Below, piece after piece: positions 1 through 6,652 of a stretch of DNA of 10,683 nt (positions within the stretch are counted from its first letter, which is position 1; every line of letters begins with the position of its first letter). Made by a program: the position numbers and the translations under genes. The stretch is taken from positions 1-10,683 of the forward strand of contig PEWQ01000131.1 of assembly GCA_002780065.1 (NCBI GenBank), in the 5' to 3' direction. The notes under the pieces are model-generated. The model saw only the letters and a list, made by a program, of their open reading frames with translations. It did not search any database and was not told the DNA's origin. The DNA is from Candidatus Hydrogenedentes bacterium CG07_land_8_20_14_0_80_42_17 (GTDB lineage Bacteria > UBA8481).

Positions 1-19
1 TAAAATAATTGAAAAATGA

Positions 20-60
20 AAATTGGAAAAATAAAATTTTCAATTTGCACTTTCCAATTT
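20..60. repeat. AT-rich inverted repeat
   Basis: The arms AAATTGGAAA (20-29) and TTTCCAATTT (51-60) are exact reverse complements separated by 21 nt. The spacer itself carries CAATTTGCA, which recurs at 55-63. The structure could be a weak terminator for an upstream transcript or part of a dispersed intergenic repeat. Nothing in the sequence decides between these, and in such AT-rich DNA a 10-bp arm has modest significance. Confidence 0.45.
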
Positions 61-86
61 GCAATTTCAAATATTATAACTCGTCA

Positions 87-102
87 TGGCGGTGCGGGTG
101 CT
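87..102 (+). promoter_or_regulatory. Weak sigma54-like -24/-12 element
   Basis: The 16-mer TGGCGGTGCGGGTGCT has GG (88-89) and GC (100-101) separated by exactly 10 nt, with TGGC at the -24 side and TGC at the -12 side. This matches the invariant GG-N10-GC core of RpoN promoters, although the -12 element lacks the usual TT. The site lies about 137 nt upstream of the hpf start. It is suggestive because this gene cluster often sits beside rpoN, but one such match can arise by chance in a GC-rich patch. Confidence 0.2.
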
Positions 103-143
103 CCGAGTCAATAGCCGCCTCGCTTGTGCTTGCAACTTTTCTA

Positions 144-172
144 TTGCATATTGATTACGTATTCGATATTAT
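144..172 (+). promoter_or_regulatory. Putative sigma70 promoter for hpf operon
   Basis: A -35-like TTGCAT (144-149) is followed after 17 nt by a -10-like TATTAT (167-172). The predicted transcription start is about 179, giving a leader of roughly 60 nt before the ATG at 239. The hexamers match the consensus reasonably and the spacer is optimal. The placement also argues against the TTG at 176 as the translation start, since that codon would sit upstream of the predicted transcript start. Confidence 0.45.
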
Positions 173-238
173 CTTTTGACTCATTCAAAAACACAGATTG
201 AGTTGCATCAAAAATTTGGATTTGGAGATAATTATAAA

Positions 239-790
239 ATGCAGATTGTCACAACATTTCGGCAGATGCCGACTTCAAAGCCGTTGAGGGATTATGCAGA
301 GCTGAAGATATCAAAGCTCGAAAAATATCATCAAGGTATTATCGAAGCAAAGATAACGTTCTCTTCAGGTAAGACCTCGCACAATGCGGAAGTGACTCTG
401 ATAGCTTCAGGCACAACGATAAGAGCATCAGAATCTTCATCTGACGCTTATTCGGCGCTTGATCTCGTGGTAGATAAGCTGTCGCGACAGCTCTGTAAGT
501 TTCAAGACAAGTTGAAGACTCACAAAGCTGCGAAGAACGCAGTTAGCGCCGACGAACTGCTCGAAGCAGTTTCCAAAAAGAAAGAGAAGATAAAAAAGAG
601 AACAGGAAAGCCCAGGATAATCGATTATCTCACATTCCAGATGAAACCTCTTTTTCCTGATGACGCGATGCTTCAGCTTGATCAAGCAGGTGATGATTTC
701 CTTGTATTTATCAATGCCGAGTCATACGATGTGAACGTAATTTTCAGAAGACCGGACGGCCATTACGGCTTAATAGTTCCGGATAGATAA
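239..790 (+). CDS. hpf: Ribosome hibernation promoting factor, long form
   Basis: This 183-residue protein has the two-domain layout of long HPF. The N-terminal HPF/RaiA (S30AE) domain spans about residues 1-100, beginning MQIVTTFR and including the LRDYAELKISKLEKY helix. A charged linker rich in Lys (about 100-125) follows, then the C-terminal dimerisation domain (about 125-183) with FVF-like FLVFINAES and the ending RRPDGHYGLIVP. In this family the N-domain binds the 30S decoding region and the C-domain pairs two ribosomes into inactive 100S dimers in stationary phase or starvation. I chose ATG 239 because GGAG (224-227) lies 11 nt upstream and the family normally begins at this residue. 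A longer frame from TTG 176 has no homology-like extension. The gene opens the PTS operon, with ptsN 29 nt downstream, the same order as E. coli hpf-ptsN. Confidence 0.93.
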   Translation: MQIVTTFRQMPTSKPLRDYAELKISKLEKYHQGIIEAKITFSSGKTSHNAEVTLIASGTTIRASESSSDAYSALDLVVDKLSRQLCKFQDKLKTHKAAKNAVSADELLEAVSKKKEKIKKRTGKPRIIDYLTFQMKPLFPDDAMLQLDQAGDDFLVFINAESYDVNVIFRRPDGHYGLIVPDR

Positions 791-819
791 ATAAGCATAT
801 AAATGCAGAGGTGAATATG

Positions 820-1287
820 ATGAAGCTTTCGGAATTAATCAATGAAGCCGGGATATCGGTTTCGTTGCAGGCAAAAGACAAAAAGGGAATTATCGAGGAA
901 TTAATTGATTTGCTGGCAAACTCTACCGGTTCAGTTAAAGATAAAGAAGCGGTTTTAAAGGCTGTTTGGGACAGAGAAGAGTTGATGTCCACGGGCATAG
1001 GGCAAGGAGTAGGAATACCTCATGCTAAAACTAATTCAGTTGACCGTCTTTACGCTGTTTTTGGAAAATCGGAAGCTGGAGTTAACTTTGCCGCGCTTGA
1101 TTCAAAGCCGGTTCATCTCTTCTTCCTTTTGGTGGCGCCTGAAGATCAGTCAGGTCCTCACGTAAAAGCTCTCGCTCGAATTTCGCGGCTCCTGAAGCAA
1201 TCGTATTTCAGGCAGGCGCTTCTTGACGCAAAGAAGAGCGAAGAGATTTTAGCCATCATCAGAGAAGAGGAATTGAAAAGCGCCTGA
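820..1287 (+). CDS. ptsN: PTS EIIA-Ntr (nitrogen-regulatory) protein
   Basis: This 155-residue cytoplasmic single-domain EIIA belongs to the fructose/mannitol family. The phosphorylation motif GVGIPHAK places the active His at residue 68. The N-terminus MKLSELINEAGI and the helix WDREELMSTGIG are typical of PtsN. In the family it receives phosphate from HPr or NPr and regulates partner proteins (potassium transport and stress sensors in E. coli) instead of transporting sugar. No cognate EIIB/EIIC of the fructose type is adjacent, which supports a regulatory role. The near-perfect Shine-Dalgarno AGAGGTGA (807-814) favours ATG 820. ATG 817 and GTG 811 are alternative in-frame starts, the latter lying inside the SD. 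hprK begins 14 nt after the stop. No ptsP-like Enzyme I with a GAF domain is in the window, so the HPr encoded downstream is the obvious donor. Confidence 0.92.
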   Translation: MKLSELINEAGISVSLQAKDKKGIIEELIDLLANSTGSVKDKEAVLKAVWDREELMSTGIGQGVGIPHAKTNSVDRLYAVFGKSEAGVNFAALDSKPVHLFFLLVAPEDQSGPHVKALARISRLLKQSYFRQALLDAKKSEEILAIIREEELKSA

Positions 1288-1301
1288 GCGGAGTTCGTGA
1301 T

Positions 1302-2249
1302 ATGGAATCAGGCAATGAAGTTCTGGTTCAAGATTTATTTGAAACTTTAGGTGAAGATTTGGATTTTGCTGTTGTAGCAGGCAAAGTCGGATTAAAAAAC
1401 TCGATTCATGCTCCTGAGGTTCAGCGGCCCGGACTTGCTTTAGCAGGTTTTTTGGATTACTTCGATTCAAAGAATATTCAAATAATAGGTCAGACAGAAT
1501 TGGCTTACATGTCAGCTCGGCCTGAAGCCGTTATGATTCGCAATTGGTCTGCATATCTTTCACATCACCCACCGCTCGTTATCGTCACTCGCGAACTTTT
1601 TCTTGCTCCTGCATTATTGGAGATTGCCGACAGATTGGGCGTCTGCATTTTTTCTTCGCCAAAGAAGACCGACTTCTTGATTCATAAGATAGGCCTTTAT
1701 CTTGAAAGAGAATTAGCTCCTACGGAGATGATTCACGGAGTTCTAATGGATGTTTTCGGACTTGGAGTTTTAATACAGGGCGAGTCAGGAGTTGGAAAAT
1801 CGGAAACTGCCTTGGAACTCCTTCAGCGCGGCCATAGGCTTGTCAGCGACGATATTGTGGAAGTGAGAAAGATGCGTCAGGAAATTTTGAGAGGGAAGAG
1901 TCCTGATTTGACGAAGCATCATATCGAAATCAGAGGGCTTGGCATTTTGAACATTCGCCAGCTCTATGGAGCGTCAGCTGTTGTGGACGAAATGGATGTG
2001 TCAATGGTGGCGAAGATGGAGAGATGGAGAGAGGGCTATGAATACGACAGGCTGGGCCTTGATCAGGAGAAAACAATGATACTTGGAATTGAAATTCCAT
2101 CAATTTTGGTTCCTGTTCAGCCTGGAAGAAATATTGCGATCATAATAGAGGTGGGGGCAATGAATCAAAGATTAAAGAATATGGGAGTTCATGTGGCGGA
2201 GGAATTTAGTTTGAGATTGGAAAAAATATTGGAGGAAAAAAAGATATGA
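1302..2249 (+). CDS. hprK: HPr kinase/phosphorylase
   Basis: This 315-residue protein matches full-length HprK/P, with an N-terminal domain (about 1-135) and a C-terminal kinase domain. Visible motifs are HGVLMDVFG (catalytic-region His145), Walker A GESGVGKS (160-167) continuing into SETALELLQRGHRLVSDD, the family signature EIRGLGILNIRQLYGASAV (209-227), and a C-terminal PVQPGRN...EVGAMNQRLKNMG block. The enzyme uses ATP (or PPi) to phosphorylate HPr on a serine and removes it by phosphorolysis, linking PTS flux to metabolic state. Its target is present in the same operon (HPr Ser49 in GKSIMG). The usual PVRPGRN appears as PVQPGRN, a conservative change of uncertain effect. ATG 1302 has GGAG (1290-1293) 8 nt upstream. 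The stop overlaps the next start as ATGA (2246-2249). Confidence 0.96.
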   Translation: MESGNEVLVQDLFETLGEDLDFAVVAGKVGLKNSIHAPEVQRPGLALAGFLDYFDSKNIQIIGQTELAYMSARPEAVMIRNWSAYLSHHPPLVIVTRELFLAPALLEIADRLGVCIFSSPKKTDFLIHKIGLYLERELAPTEMIHGVLMDVFGLGVLIQGESGVGKSETALELLQRGHRLVSDDIVEVRKMRQEILRGKSPDLTKHHIEIRGLGILNIRQLYGASAVVDEMDVSMVAKMERWREGYEYDRLGLDQEKTMILGIEIPSILVPVQPGRNIAIIIEVGAMNQRLKNMGVHVAEEFSLRLEKILEEKKI

Positions 2250-2674
2250 ATCCTCCTCTCTTGATTGTAGCGTCGCATGGCAATATGGCATCGTCCGCAA
2301 TTGAAAGCACTTTTCAGATTTTTGGGCGGTTCGACAATGTTATTGCGATTGGGCTTGATCAGAACGGAAGGCTTGATGAATTCGAACTGTCTATTTTGGA
2401 CGCGCGTAAAAATTTCGGCTCCGACAGGCCGACATTGCTACTTGTGGACCTTTTTGGAGGTTCATGTTCGAATGTCGGAGCAAAGCTGTTGAAGAAGCAA
2501 AAGGAGACTGACTTTCCTTTGAGAATTATTGCAGGATTCAATCTTGCGATGCTGATCGAGTTTGCATTTTCGAGAGACAAATACGATTTTGATCAGCTCG
2601 TCGACAGAATTCTTGAGGCGGGTAAAAAAGCGTGTCTCGATGTAAATGCTAAATTCAAGGTGATGAGCAGATGA
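2246..2674 (+). CDS. PTS mannose-family EIIA component
   Basis: This 142-residue single-domain EIIA of the mannose/fructose/sorbose (ManX-type) family would take phosphate from HPr and pass it to EIIB. The phospho-acceptor is His11 in IVASHGNMASSAIES. The second active-site segment LLLVDLFGGSCSNVG contains Asp68, and GFNLAMLIE corresponds to the family NLPML(L/I)E segment. Cys and Ala replace the usual prolines in these last two motifs, which appears tolerable. The start ATG is embedded in the hprK stop (ATGA), with GGAGG (2231-2235) 10 nt upstream, so translation should be coupled to hprK. Unlike E. coli ManX, EIIA and EIIB are separate polypeptides here. A purely regulatory EIIA is conceivable, but the complete B, C and D genes that follow favour a role in uptake. 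Confidence 0.93.
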   Translation: MNPPLLIVASHGNMASSAIESTFQIFGRFDNVIAIGLDQNGRLDEFELSILDARKNFGSDRPTLLLVDLFGGSCSNVGAKLLKKQKETDFPLRIIAGFNLAMLIEFAFSRDKYDFDQLVDRILEAGKKACLDVNAKFKVMSR

Positions 2675-2700
2675 AGTTTGATTCGAAAAAAGGCTGTTGA
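2671..2700 (+). other. Nine-codon minigene bridging EIIA and EIIB
   Basis: An ATG at 2671 overlaps the EIIA stop as ATGA and opens a 9-codon frame (MKFDSKKGC) that ends at TGA 2698-2700. That stop lies only 3 nt before the EIIB ATG at 2704. The frame is the same as that of EIIB. The arrangement would carry terminating ribosomes across a gap that has only a weak Shine-Dalgarno (AAGG at 2690-2693). It may be a translational relay, or the remnant of an older EIIB start cut by a stop. No protein function is claimed. Confidence 0.35.
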
Positions 2701-2703
2701 GTT

Positions 2704-3192
2704 ATGATACTTTTAGCCAGAATTGATGACAGATTAATTCACGGACAAGTGACGGTCGGCTGGTCTCGATTTCTCAACATAGAAAAAATCGTCGTCATTT
2801 CAGATGAATACGCGGAAGATGAAATGCAACGCCAATTTTTAGCCTTTGCAGTGCCTGAATCAACAGAGTTCGATCTCTGCTCTGTCGCAGATGCGGCTAA
2901 AAATTTGAGCGACAATAATTACACGAAAAAACGAACTCTTCTTCTTTCCGCGTCTCCGCAAGAATATAGGGCTCTTGTATTAGAACACAAAGTTGATCTG
3001 AAGGAGATTAATGTCGGCGGTCAGAGATATGAAGACGGAAAGCATGTAGTATGCGAAGGAGTAAGGCTGACAGATAAAGCTCTTGAAGACCTCAAAGCGT
3101 TGAGTGATGCGGGAGTGAAAATAGAAGTAAGATTGATACCGTCTAATGAAAAGAAAGATCTCTTCGATCTTTTCGAAGCCGCGCAGAAATGA
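2704..3192 (+). CDS. PTS mannose/sorbose-family EIIB component
   Basis: This 162-residue protein has the normal length for PTSIIB of the sorbose/mannose family. It begins with the diagnostic MILLARIDDRLIHGQVTVGW segment, where His13 is the phospho-acceptor that receives phosphate from EIIA and delivers it to sugar bound by EIIC/EIID. The later VGGQRYEDGKH and RLTDKALEDLKAL regions also fit the family. The substrate (mannose, fructose, sorbose, amino sugars or others) cannot be read from the sequence. ATG 2704 is the first possible start after an in-frame TGA (2698-2700) and gives the family-typical N-terminus. The stop overlaps the EIIC start as ATGA (3189-3192). Its own Shine-Dalgarno is weak, so expression may depend on re-initiation from the upstream minigene. 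Confidence 0.94.
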   Translation: MILLARIDDRLIHGQVTVGWSRFLNIEKIVVISDEYAEDEMQRQFLAFAVPESTEFDLCSVADAAKNLSDNNYTKKRTLLLSASPQEYRALVLEHKVDLKEINVGGQRYEDGKHVVCEGVRLTDKALEDLKALSDAGVKIEVRLIPSNEKKDLFDLFEAAQK

Positions 3193-3869
3193 CAATTACT
3201 TCTCTGCTTTCTGCGGCATTTGTAGCTGGAATTCTGGCGCTGGACAATGTTCAGATTATGCAATGGATGCTCTCCAGACCTATTGTATCAGGAACTATTA
3301 TCGGAGCAATTCTTGGCGACACTGCGACGGGAATGCTGTGCGGCGCATGGATTGAATTGATTTGGCTCGGAGTTTTGCCGATAGGAAATTATACTCCGCC
3401 TGATGCGCACATTACTGCAGTTTGCTCCGCAGTTGCCGCTCACGCATGGGGCGGAAGCGTTTCCGCGGCTGTGCTCGCTACATCTTGCTGTGTTCCAATC
3501 GGAATCATTTCGAGAAAATTCGATCATTTGTTGAGGATAGAGCTCTCCGCTAAGATGGAAGAGATGATGAAAAAGGAATCGCCTTTTGAACTGATTAGGC
3601 TCGTGGCTATGGGAATACTTCCAATTTTTCTTAAGGCTTTTTTTGCAGTTCTGATTACAGGCATTGCAGGATACATATTGGTTCCTGCAGTGACAAAAAT
3701 CATTAGCACTGATAAATTGATGAAGGCTCTTGAATTTTCTGCAACGCTGATTCCGGCTCTGGGTATGGTTCAGCTGGCAAGGTGCATAGGAGCAAAGAGC
3801 AGAAAAACATGGCTTGCCGCCGGAGCTATTTTTTCGATTGCATGCATTATTTTAGTGAAGATGTCATGA
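3189..3869 (+). CDS. PTS mannose/sorbose-family EIIC membrane component
   Basis: This 226-residue polytopic inner-membrane protein has the hallmarks of the sorbose-family EIIC, which forms the sugar channel with EIID. Conserved segments are the N-terminal LDNVQIMQWMLSRPIVSG (18-35), the LGDTATGMLCGAWIELIWLG stretch (42-61), and LPIGNYTPPDAHITAV (63-78) with the PPD signature. Further hydrophobic segments lie near 78-108, 136-168 and 182-223, separated by a charged cytoplasmic-type loop around 109-135. It is somewhat shorter than the roughly 250-265 residues of classical members, mainly through a short C-terminus. The N-terminus is complete, so I regard it as intact. Both ends are ATGA overlaps, with EIIB upstream and EIID downstream, which implies strict translational coupling and stoichiometric synthesis. 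Confidence 0.92.
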   Translation: MTITSLLSAAFVAGILALDNVQIMQWMLSRPIVSGTIIGAILGDTATGMLCGAWIELIWLGVLPIGNYTPPDAHITAVCSAVAAHAWGGSVSAAVLATSCCVPIGIISRKFDHLLRIELSAKMEEMMKKESPFELIRLVAMGILPIFLKAFFAVLITGIAGYILVPAVTKIISTDKLMKALEFSATLIPALGMVQLARCIGAKSRKTWLAAGAIFSIACIILVKMS

Positions 3870-4624
3870 AATTTTTAGAGAGGCTCGATATTTTTATCCG
3901 ACTTCATTTTCTGCAGGCGCTATGGAACTACAAAGGCATGCAAAATTTAGGATGCCTATTTGCAATCAGGCCTGTATTGAAACGGCTATATTCCGGCGAC
4001 AAATATGTTGAGGCTGAAAAAAGGCATACTCAATATTTTAATACTCATCCTTACTTTGCTCCAATTTGCATCGGCGTTGCCGCAAAATATGAGGAAGATT
4101 TGATGTCCGGTAATTTTTCCAAGCCTGAGATGATTCCGGTTTTAAAAAGCAGAATGAGCGGACCGCTCGCCGCTGTTGGTGACGCATTTTTTTGGGAAAC
4201 TGTGCGGCCTGTTATTGGAAGCCTTGCCGCTTTGAGCGTTTACGTGTCTAATCCCGGTTCTTCTTACTCAATTTACGCGCTGATTTTTTTGCTTTCTATT
4301 TACATCATTCCTGTTGAGTGGATTCGCTGGATGGGATTTGATTGGGGATACAATCACGGAATGAACGTAGTTGATATTTTAAAGAAGAGAGACTTTCACG
4401 GAAGCATGCGGAGAATAAGAAACATTGGCGCATTGATTATCGGGCTTGTCTCTGTTTTTTATGTTGCAGACGGTTTGCTCTTTTCAAACCGCCAAATGAT
4501 CTTTATTGCGATTAGAGCGGGATTTTTAGGACTGCTGATACTTGCAACTATGCGCAAGTGGTCTCCAACTTTCCTTTTTTATCTAACTGTAATTGGCGGC
4601 GGGATTGTCGGAGGTTCCCTATGA
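3866..4624 (+). CDS. PTS mannose-family EIID membrane component
   Basis: This 252-residue protein is the EIID partner of the mannose-family permease. Family features are the amphipathic N-terminus FLQALWNYKGMQNLGCLFAI, the HTQYFNTHPYFAPICIGVA segment (54-72), and SGPLAAVGDAFFWETVRP (98-114), the counterpart of GPLAGIGDSIFW. C-terminal hydrophobic stretches lie at about 115-150, 186-203, 211-229 and 236-250, typical of the membrane-anchoring end. The start ATG 3866 overlaps the EIIC stop as ATGA. An open frame extends back to 3782 inside EIIC, but its 28 extra residues do not resemble the family. The length is slightly below the usual 270-285. The gene ends in an ATGA overlap with HPr. Together with EIIC it should translocate sugar while EIIB phosphorylates it. 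Confidence 0.92.
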   Translation: MKFLERLDIFIRLHFLQALWNYKGMQNLGCLFAIRPVLKRLYSGDKYVEAEKRHTQYFNTHPYFAPICIGVAAKYEEDLMSGNFSKPEMIPVLKSRMSGPLAAVGDAFFWETVRPVIGSLAALSVYVSNPGSSYSIYALIFLLSIYIIPVEWIRWMGFDWGYNHGMNVVDILKKRDFHGSMRRIRNIGALIIGLVSVFYVADGLLFSNRQMIFIAIRAGFLGLLILATMRKWSPTFLFYLTVIGGGIVGGSL

Positions 4625-4896
4625 GTTTGAAACTGGAAAAAAAGTTTATAATCGAAAACAATGCCGGTCTTCATGCTCGCGCCGCTGCGCTTTTGGTGCA
4701 GTGCACATCGCGATTCAAATCTCACGTTGAAATAAAAAAAGACGACGAAACGGTGAACGGCAAATCAATCATGGGCGTAATGATGCTGGCTGCAGTTAAA
4801 GGAAGCGAGATTTTCGTCCAAGTAGAGGGCGAAGACGCTCAAATGGCAATGGATGCTCTGACTGACTTGATTGCCAGAAAGTTTGACGAGGATTGA
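4621..4896 (+). CDS. ptsH: Phosphocarrier protein HPr
   Basis: This 91-residue protein is a complete HPr. The active-site motif NNAGLHARAAALLVQ places the Enzyme I-phosphorylated histidine at His18. The regulatory serine motif NGKSIMGVMML gives Ser49, equivalent to Ser46 of Bacillus HPr, the target of HprK. Retention of this motif beside a co-encoded hprK supports a working Ser-phosphorylation switch. HPr transfers phosphate from Enzyme I to EIIA (His11), and potentially to PtsN (His68). ATG 4621 overlaps the EIID stop as ATGA and has a good GGAGG (4610-4614) 6 nt upstream. An in-frame extension from 4558 lies within EIID and is not HPr-like. Enzyme I starts at the HPr stop. The protein might also be called an NPr, but the intact GKSIMG site and full EIIABCD set favour general HPr. 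Confidence 0.95.
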   Translation: MSLKLEKKFIIENNAGLHARAAALLVQCTSRFKSHVEIKKDDETVNGKSIMGVMMLAAVKGSEIFVQVEGEDAQMAMDALTDLIARKFDED

Positions 4897-6650
4897 TGCT
4901 GATGAATATTTTCTACGGAACTCCGATATCGCCCGGCTTTGCAGAAGCACCGCCTCTTCTGGTGCAAGGAATGAAACTGAAGAGCGAAGAGCGGGCAATA
5001 TCGAGCAATGAAGTTGAGAAGGAATTCAAAAGATTTACAGATGCTATTGAAGCGACCAAAAACGAACTACTTGCAATCAGAGATAAGACAGCTGAAGAGA
5101 TAGGCGAAGATGAAGCGGAAATATTCGATGCTCATATTCTGGTTCTTGAAGATCCTCTGCTTCATGTAGAAGTTTCGCGCAAATTGGAATCGGAACAGAA
5201 GAACGTTGAAATAGTTCTTCAAATGGTCATCGATGATTTGGCAGAACGTTTTTCAAAGATAGAAGATGAGATGATGCGCGAACGAGCGACAGACATCGCC
5301 GATGTTGGGCAAATTCTTATTCGAAATTTGATGGGACGTCCTTCGGCGGCAATCAGAATTGATGAGCCATGCATTTTAGTTGCAACTGAAATTTCGCCGT
5401 CCACTGCCGCTAAACTTGATTCGGAGCTTGTATTGGGCTGTGTCACCGAGATAGGAAGCGTCACCTCGCATACCGCGATTATTGCTAGAGCTCTTGGAAT
5501 CCCAGCAGTCGTGGTTCCACCGGGCACTATAACAGAACTTCAAAACGCTAATACTATAATTGTTGACGGAATGGACGGCGCCGTAGTAGCTGATCCTGAT
5601 GAGAAAACTATAGAGGAATACGAAGAGAAAGAACAGAAGCGTCTTGAACGCGAAATTATGCTCCGCAGAAAAATCGGTTTGGATGCAGTAACGACGGATG
5701 GAGTTAAAATCGATATTTCGGCAAATATAGAAATGCCAATTGAGATTAAAATTGCAAAGGAAAACGGAGCGGAAGGAGTCGGACTTTACCGAACGGAATT
5801 TCTTTTTCTGAATCGCAAAGTACTACCAAGCGAGGAGGAGCAGTATCAGCATTACAGGCTCGCCGCGGAGGCATTTCCTCAAAATGATGTAATAATCCGA
5901 ACAATCGATGTTGGCGGCGATAAGTTTCTTTCCGGTTCAGGCATGCCTGAAGATGTCAATCCGTATCTTGGAGTCAGGGCTATACGATTTTCTCTTGTAA
6001 AACCTGACATATTTAATTCTCAAATCAGAGCTATAATTCGGGCATCCAGGCACGGAAAAGTTAAATTGCTTTTGCCGATGATTTCATGCATTGAAGAGAT
6101 AAGTTCAGCGATGGGATACATCGATGAATGCTGTAAGAAATTCGATCTGGATTCAGACTGCATTGAAGTTGGAATTATGATTGAAACTCCGGCCGCGGCG
6201 CTGAATACCAAGATTTTTTCCAATTACATGGATTTCTTTTCGATTGGAACCAACGACCTCATTCAATATACGATGGCGGCGGAACGCGGAAACAAGCAGT
6301 TGGATTATCTCCACCGACCCATGCAACCGACTATCATCAGACTTATTAAAGAAGTGACTGACAATGCAAAAGCAACAGGAATCGAACTTTCCGTTTGCGG
6401 CGAAATGGCCGGCGATTTAAGAATGATTCCGATTCTTGTCGGCTTGGGCATTACAAAGCTTTCCATGAACCCGAGGTCGATACCTGTTGCAAAGGAAATG
6501 ATTCGAAGAATTTCGTTTGAAGAGTCAAGTTCAGTTGCAAAAGAAATTGCTCAGTTGCTCTTTACAAAAGACGCAGTGGACAAAGTTGAAAAAACATTTG
6601 GCGAAAGAGTAAAGAGTCTCGAGATTAACGGCGCTCGTTTTCAAGATTGA
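4896..6650 (+). CDS. ptsI: PEP-protein phosphotransferase (PTS Enzyme I)
   Basis: This 584-residue protein has the full Enzyme I architecture and the usual length. An N-terminal HPr-binding domain (from GTPISPG) is followed by the phosphohistidine domain with [20 protein letters not shown] (active His192). The C-terminal PEP-binding barrel has [60 protein letters not shown] and [10 protein letters not shown] (Cys501). It autophosphorylates with PEP in the cytoplasm and charges HPr. It lacks the N-terminal GAF domain of PtsP/EI-Ntr, so it is a carbohydrate-type EI. The start is ATG 4896, sharing its A with the HPr TGA (TGATG). ATG 4902, six bases later and 10 nt from GAGG (4888-4891), is equally plausible and would give 582 residues. 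lepA begins 2 nt after the stop, so lepA is probably in the same transcript. Confidence 0.96.
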   Translation: MLMNIFYGTPISPGFAEAPPLLVQGMKLKSEERAISSNEVEKEFKRFTDAIEATKNELLAIRDKTAEEIGEDEAEIFDAHILVLEDPLLHVEVSRKLESEQKNVEIVLQMVIDDLAERFSKIEDEMMRERATDIADVGQILIRNLMGRPSAAIRIDEPCILVATEISPSTAAKLDSELVLGCVTEIGSVTSHTAIIARALGIPAVVVPPGTITELQNANTIIVDGMDGAVVADPDEKTIEEYEEKEQKRLEREIMLRRKIGLDAVTTDGVKIDISANIEMPIEIKIAKENGAEGVGLYRTEFLFLNRKVLPSEEEQYQHYRLAAEAFPQNDVIIRTIDVGGDKFLSGSGMPEDVNPYLGVRAIRFSLVKPDIFNSQIRAIIRASRHGKVKLLLPMISCIEEISSAMGYIDECCKKFDLDSDCIEVGIMIETPAAALNTKIFSNYMDFFSIGTNDLIQYTMAAERGNKQLDYLHRPMQPTIIRLIKEVTDNAKATGIELSVCGEMAGDLRMIPILVGLGITKLSMNPRSIPVAKEMIRRISFEESSSVAKEIAQLLFTKDAVDKVEKTFGERVKSLEINGARFQD

Positions 6651-6652
6651 GT

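Larger units (their letters stand above)
1..143. other. Intergenic AT-rich region with short repeats
   Basis: No gene is supported here. The first 75 bases are very AT-rich and contain a perfect 10-bp inverted repeat, AAATTGGAAA (20-29) and TTTCCAATTT (51-60). They also contain a 9-bp direct repeat CAATTTGCA (41-49 and 55-63), with a further CAATTT at 62-67. From about 80 the composition turns GC-richer, with a weak inverted pair ACTCG/CGAGT (79-83/104-108). The upstream gene lies outside the window, so this may be the end of a longer intergenic spacer. Confidence 0.6.

Noticed and set aside
127-134. TGCTTGCA near the window start versus TGCAAGCA at 10569-10576 as an inverted pair flanking the region
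   Set aside because: Only 8 bp match, with no extended similarity or mobile genes; chance is the simpler explanation.
176-238. TTG 176 as the start of hpf
   Set aside because: It precedes the predicted transcription start, has no Shine-Dalgarno, and adds 21 residues absent from the HPF family; ATG 239 has GGAG and the expected N-terminus.
2671-3192. TGA at 2698-2700 as a recoded codon (selenocysteine or alternative code) extending EIIB upstream
   Set aside because: TGA serves as the normal stop of most genes here (ptsN, hprK, EIIA-EIID, HPr, ptsI, purH), the EIIB family normally starts at MxLxRIDDRLIHGQ, and no SECIS-like structure is evident.
3782-3865. Longer EIID start inside EIIC
   Set aside because: The added residues (MHRSKEQKN...) are an out-of-frame reading of EIIC; the ATGA overlap at 3866 gives the family-like N-terminus.
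4558-4620. Longer HPr start inside EIID
   Set aside because: The extension is a shadow of EIID; HPr begins at ATG 4621 with a good GGAGG and normal length.
5219-5527. 102-residue minus-strand frame inside ptsI
   Set aside because: It is the antisense shadow of the Enzyme I phosphohistidine domain, with no independent support.
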